In this document: positions 32,309 to 32,348 of the stretch, one piece after another
Layout: each line of letters begins with the position of its first letter
How positions within the stretch are numbered: the first letter of the stretch is position 1
Source of the DNA: Candidatus Bathyarchaeota archaeon
GTDB taxonomy: Archaea > Thermoproteota > Bathyarchaeia > Bathyarchaeales > Bathyarchaeaceae
Length of the DNA stretch: 32,348 nucleotides
Assembly: GCA_030608565.1 (NCBI GenBank)
Contig: JAUWDY010000003.1
Location: forward strand, 73,587 to 105,934
Reading direction: 5' to 3'
Translations under genes and position numbers: made by a program
Notes under the pieces: model-generated
Told to the model about the DNA's origin: nothing
The model's input: the letters and a program-made list of their open reading frames with translations, nothing else
Database searches by the model: none

Positions 32309-32348
32309 AAAATATATTGGTTAATTAATTTATAGAACAAAATTGAAA

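Larger units (their letters stand above)
31276..32348. mobile_element. Second integrative element, left part only
   Basis: A related integrase lies directly after the right attachment site in the same geometry as integrase 1 after rnpB. No further copy of the 28-base core is seen to the window end, so its right boundary is outside. New arrivals at the rnpB target would push older ones to the right, so this element is probably older than element 1. Confidence 0.65.

Overview
The window reads as a chromosomal piece of an archaeon of the TACK group, most likely a Bathyarchaeia-type lineage (inference). Supporting evidence: archaeal/eukaryal-type ribosomal proteins (eL14, eL34, eL24, eS28, L7Ae, archaeal uL15), aIF5B, SecY next to an EMC3/DUF106 insertase, the isopentenyl-phosphate-kinase form of the mevalonate pathway, archaeal GluRS, a TackOD1 zinc protein and type A RNase P RNA. 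No tRNA, rRNA or CRISPR array was seen.

Bases 1-25900 are ordinary core genome. From left to right: a cut-off minus-strand gene and two small unknown genes; inositol-1-phosphate synthase; a small two-helix membrane protein; S-adenosylhomocysteine hydrolase; an APH-fold kinase and an APS-kinase-like P-loop kinase; the minus-strand block uL15-SecY-EMC3/DUF106-eL34-Cmk-eL14 with an Hsp20 gene near its head; the plus-strand isoprenoid operon IPK-IDI2-polyprenyl synthase followed by GluRS; a small membrane gene pair; a TackOD1 protein; a four-gene type IV pilus-like operon (ATPase, two GspF-type platform proteins, pilin); a DUF47/PhoU-like protein; and the translation block L7Ae-eS28-eL24-aIF5B. 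L7Ae has no ATG/GTG/TTG start and appears to begin at ACG. The positions where adk and ndk often sit in these two conserved blocks are empty.

Bases 25935-32348 are accessory. The RNase P RNA gene (25935-26248) has its 3' end occupied by a mobile element. A 28-bp copy of the RNA's 3' end (one mismatch) recurs 5055 bp away at 31276-31303. A tyrosine integrase frame runs through the first copy. If the two copies are joined as in an excised circle, the frame extends without a stop into an upstream start at 31234 with a Shine-Dalgarno-like sequence. This is the geometry of SSV-type integrases, whose gene is split into int(N) and int(C) by integration, but here the target is the RNase P RNA gene instead of a tRNA gene. 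The element's cargo is a TIR-like protein with two nearly identical DnaJ-type zinc knuckles, a C-terminal remnant of another integrase, a HEPN (ApeA-like) protein and a roughly 12-helix membrane protein. A second related integrase begins directly after the right attachment site, so at least two elements, and probably three counting the remnant, have piled up at one target.

The TIR and HEPN genes make the element a plausible defence island. Five copies of the 10-mer CATGCATGCA lie between its genes, and two matching hairpins flank the membrane gene; neither has a known explanation. The element carries no recognisable replication or structural virus gene.
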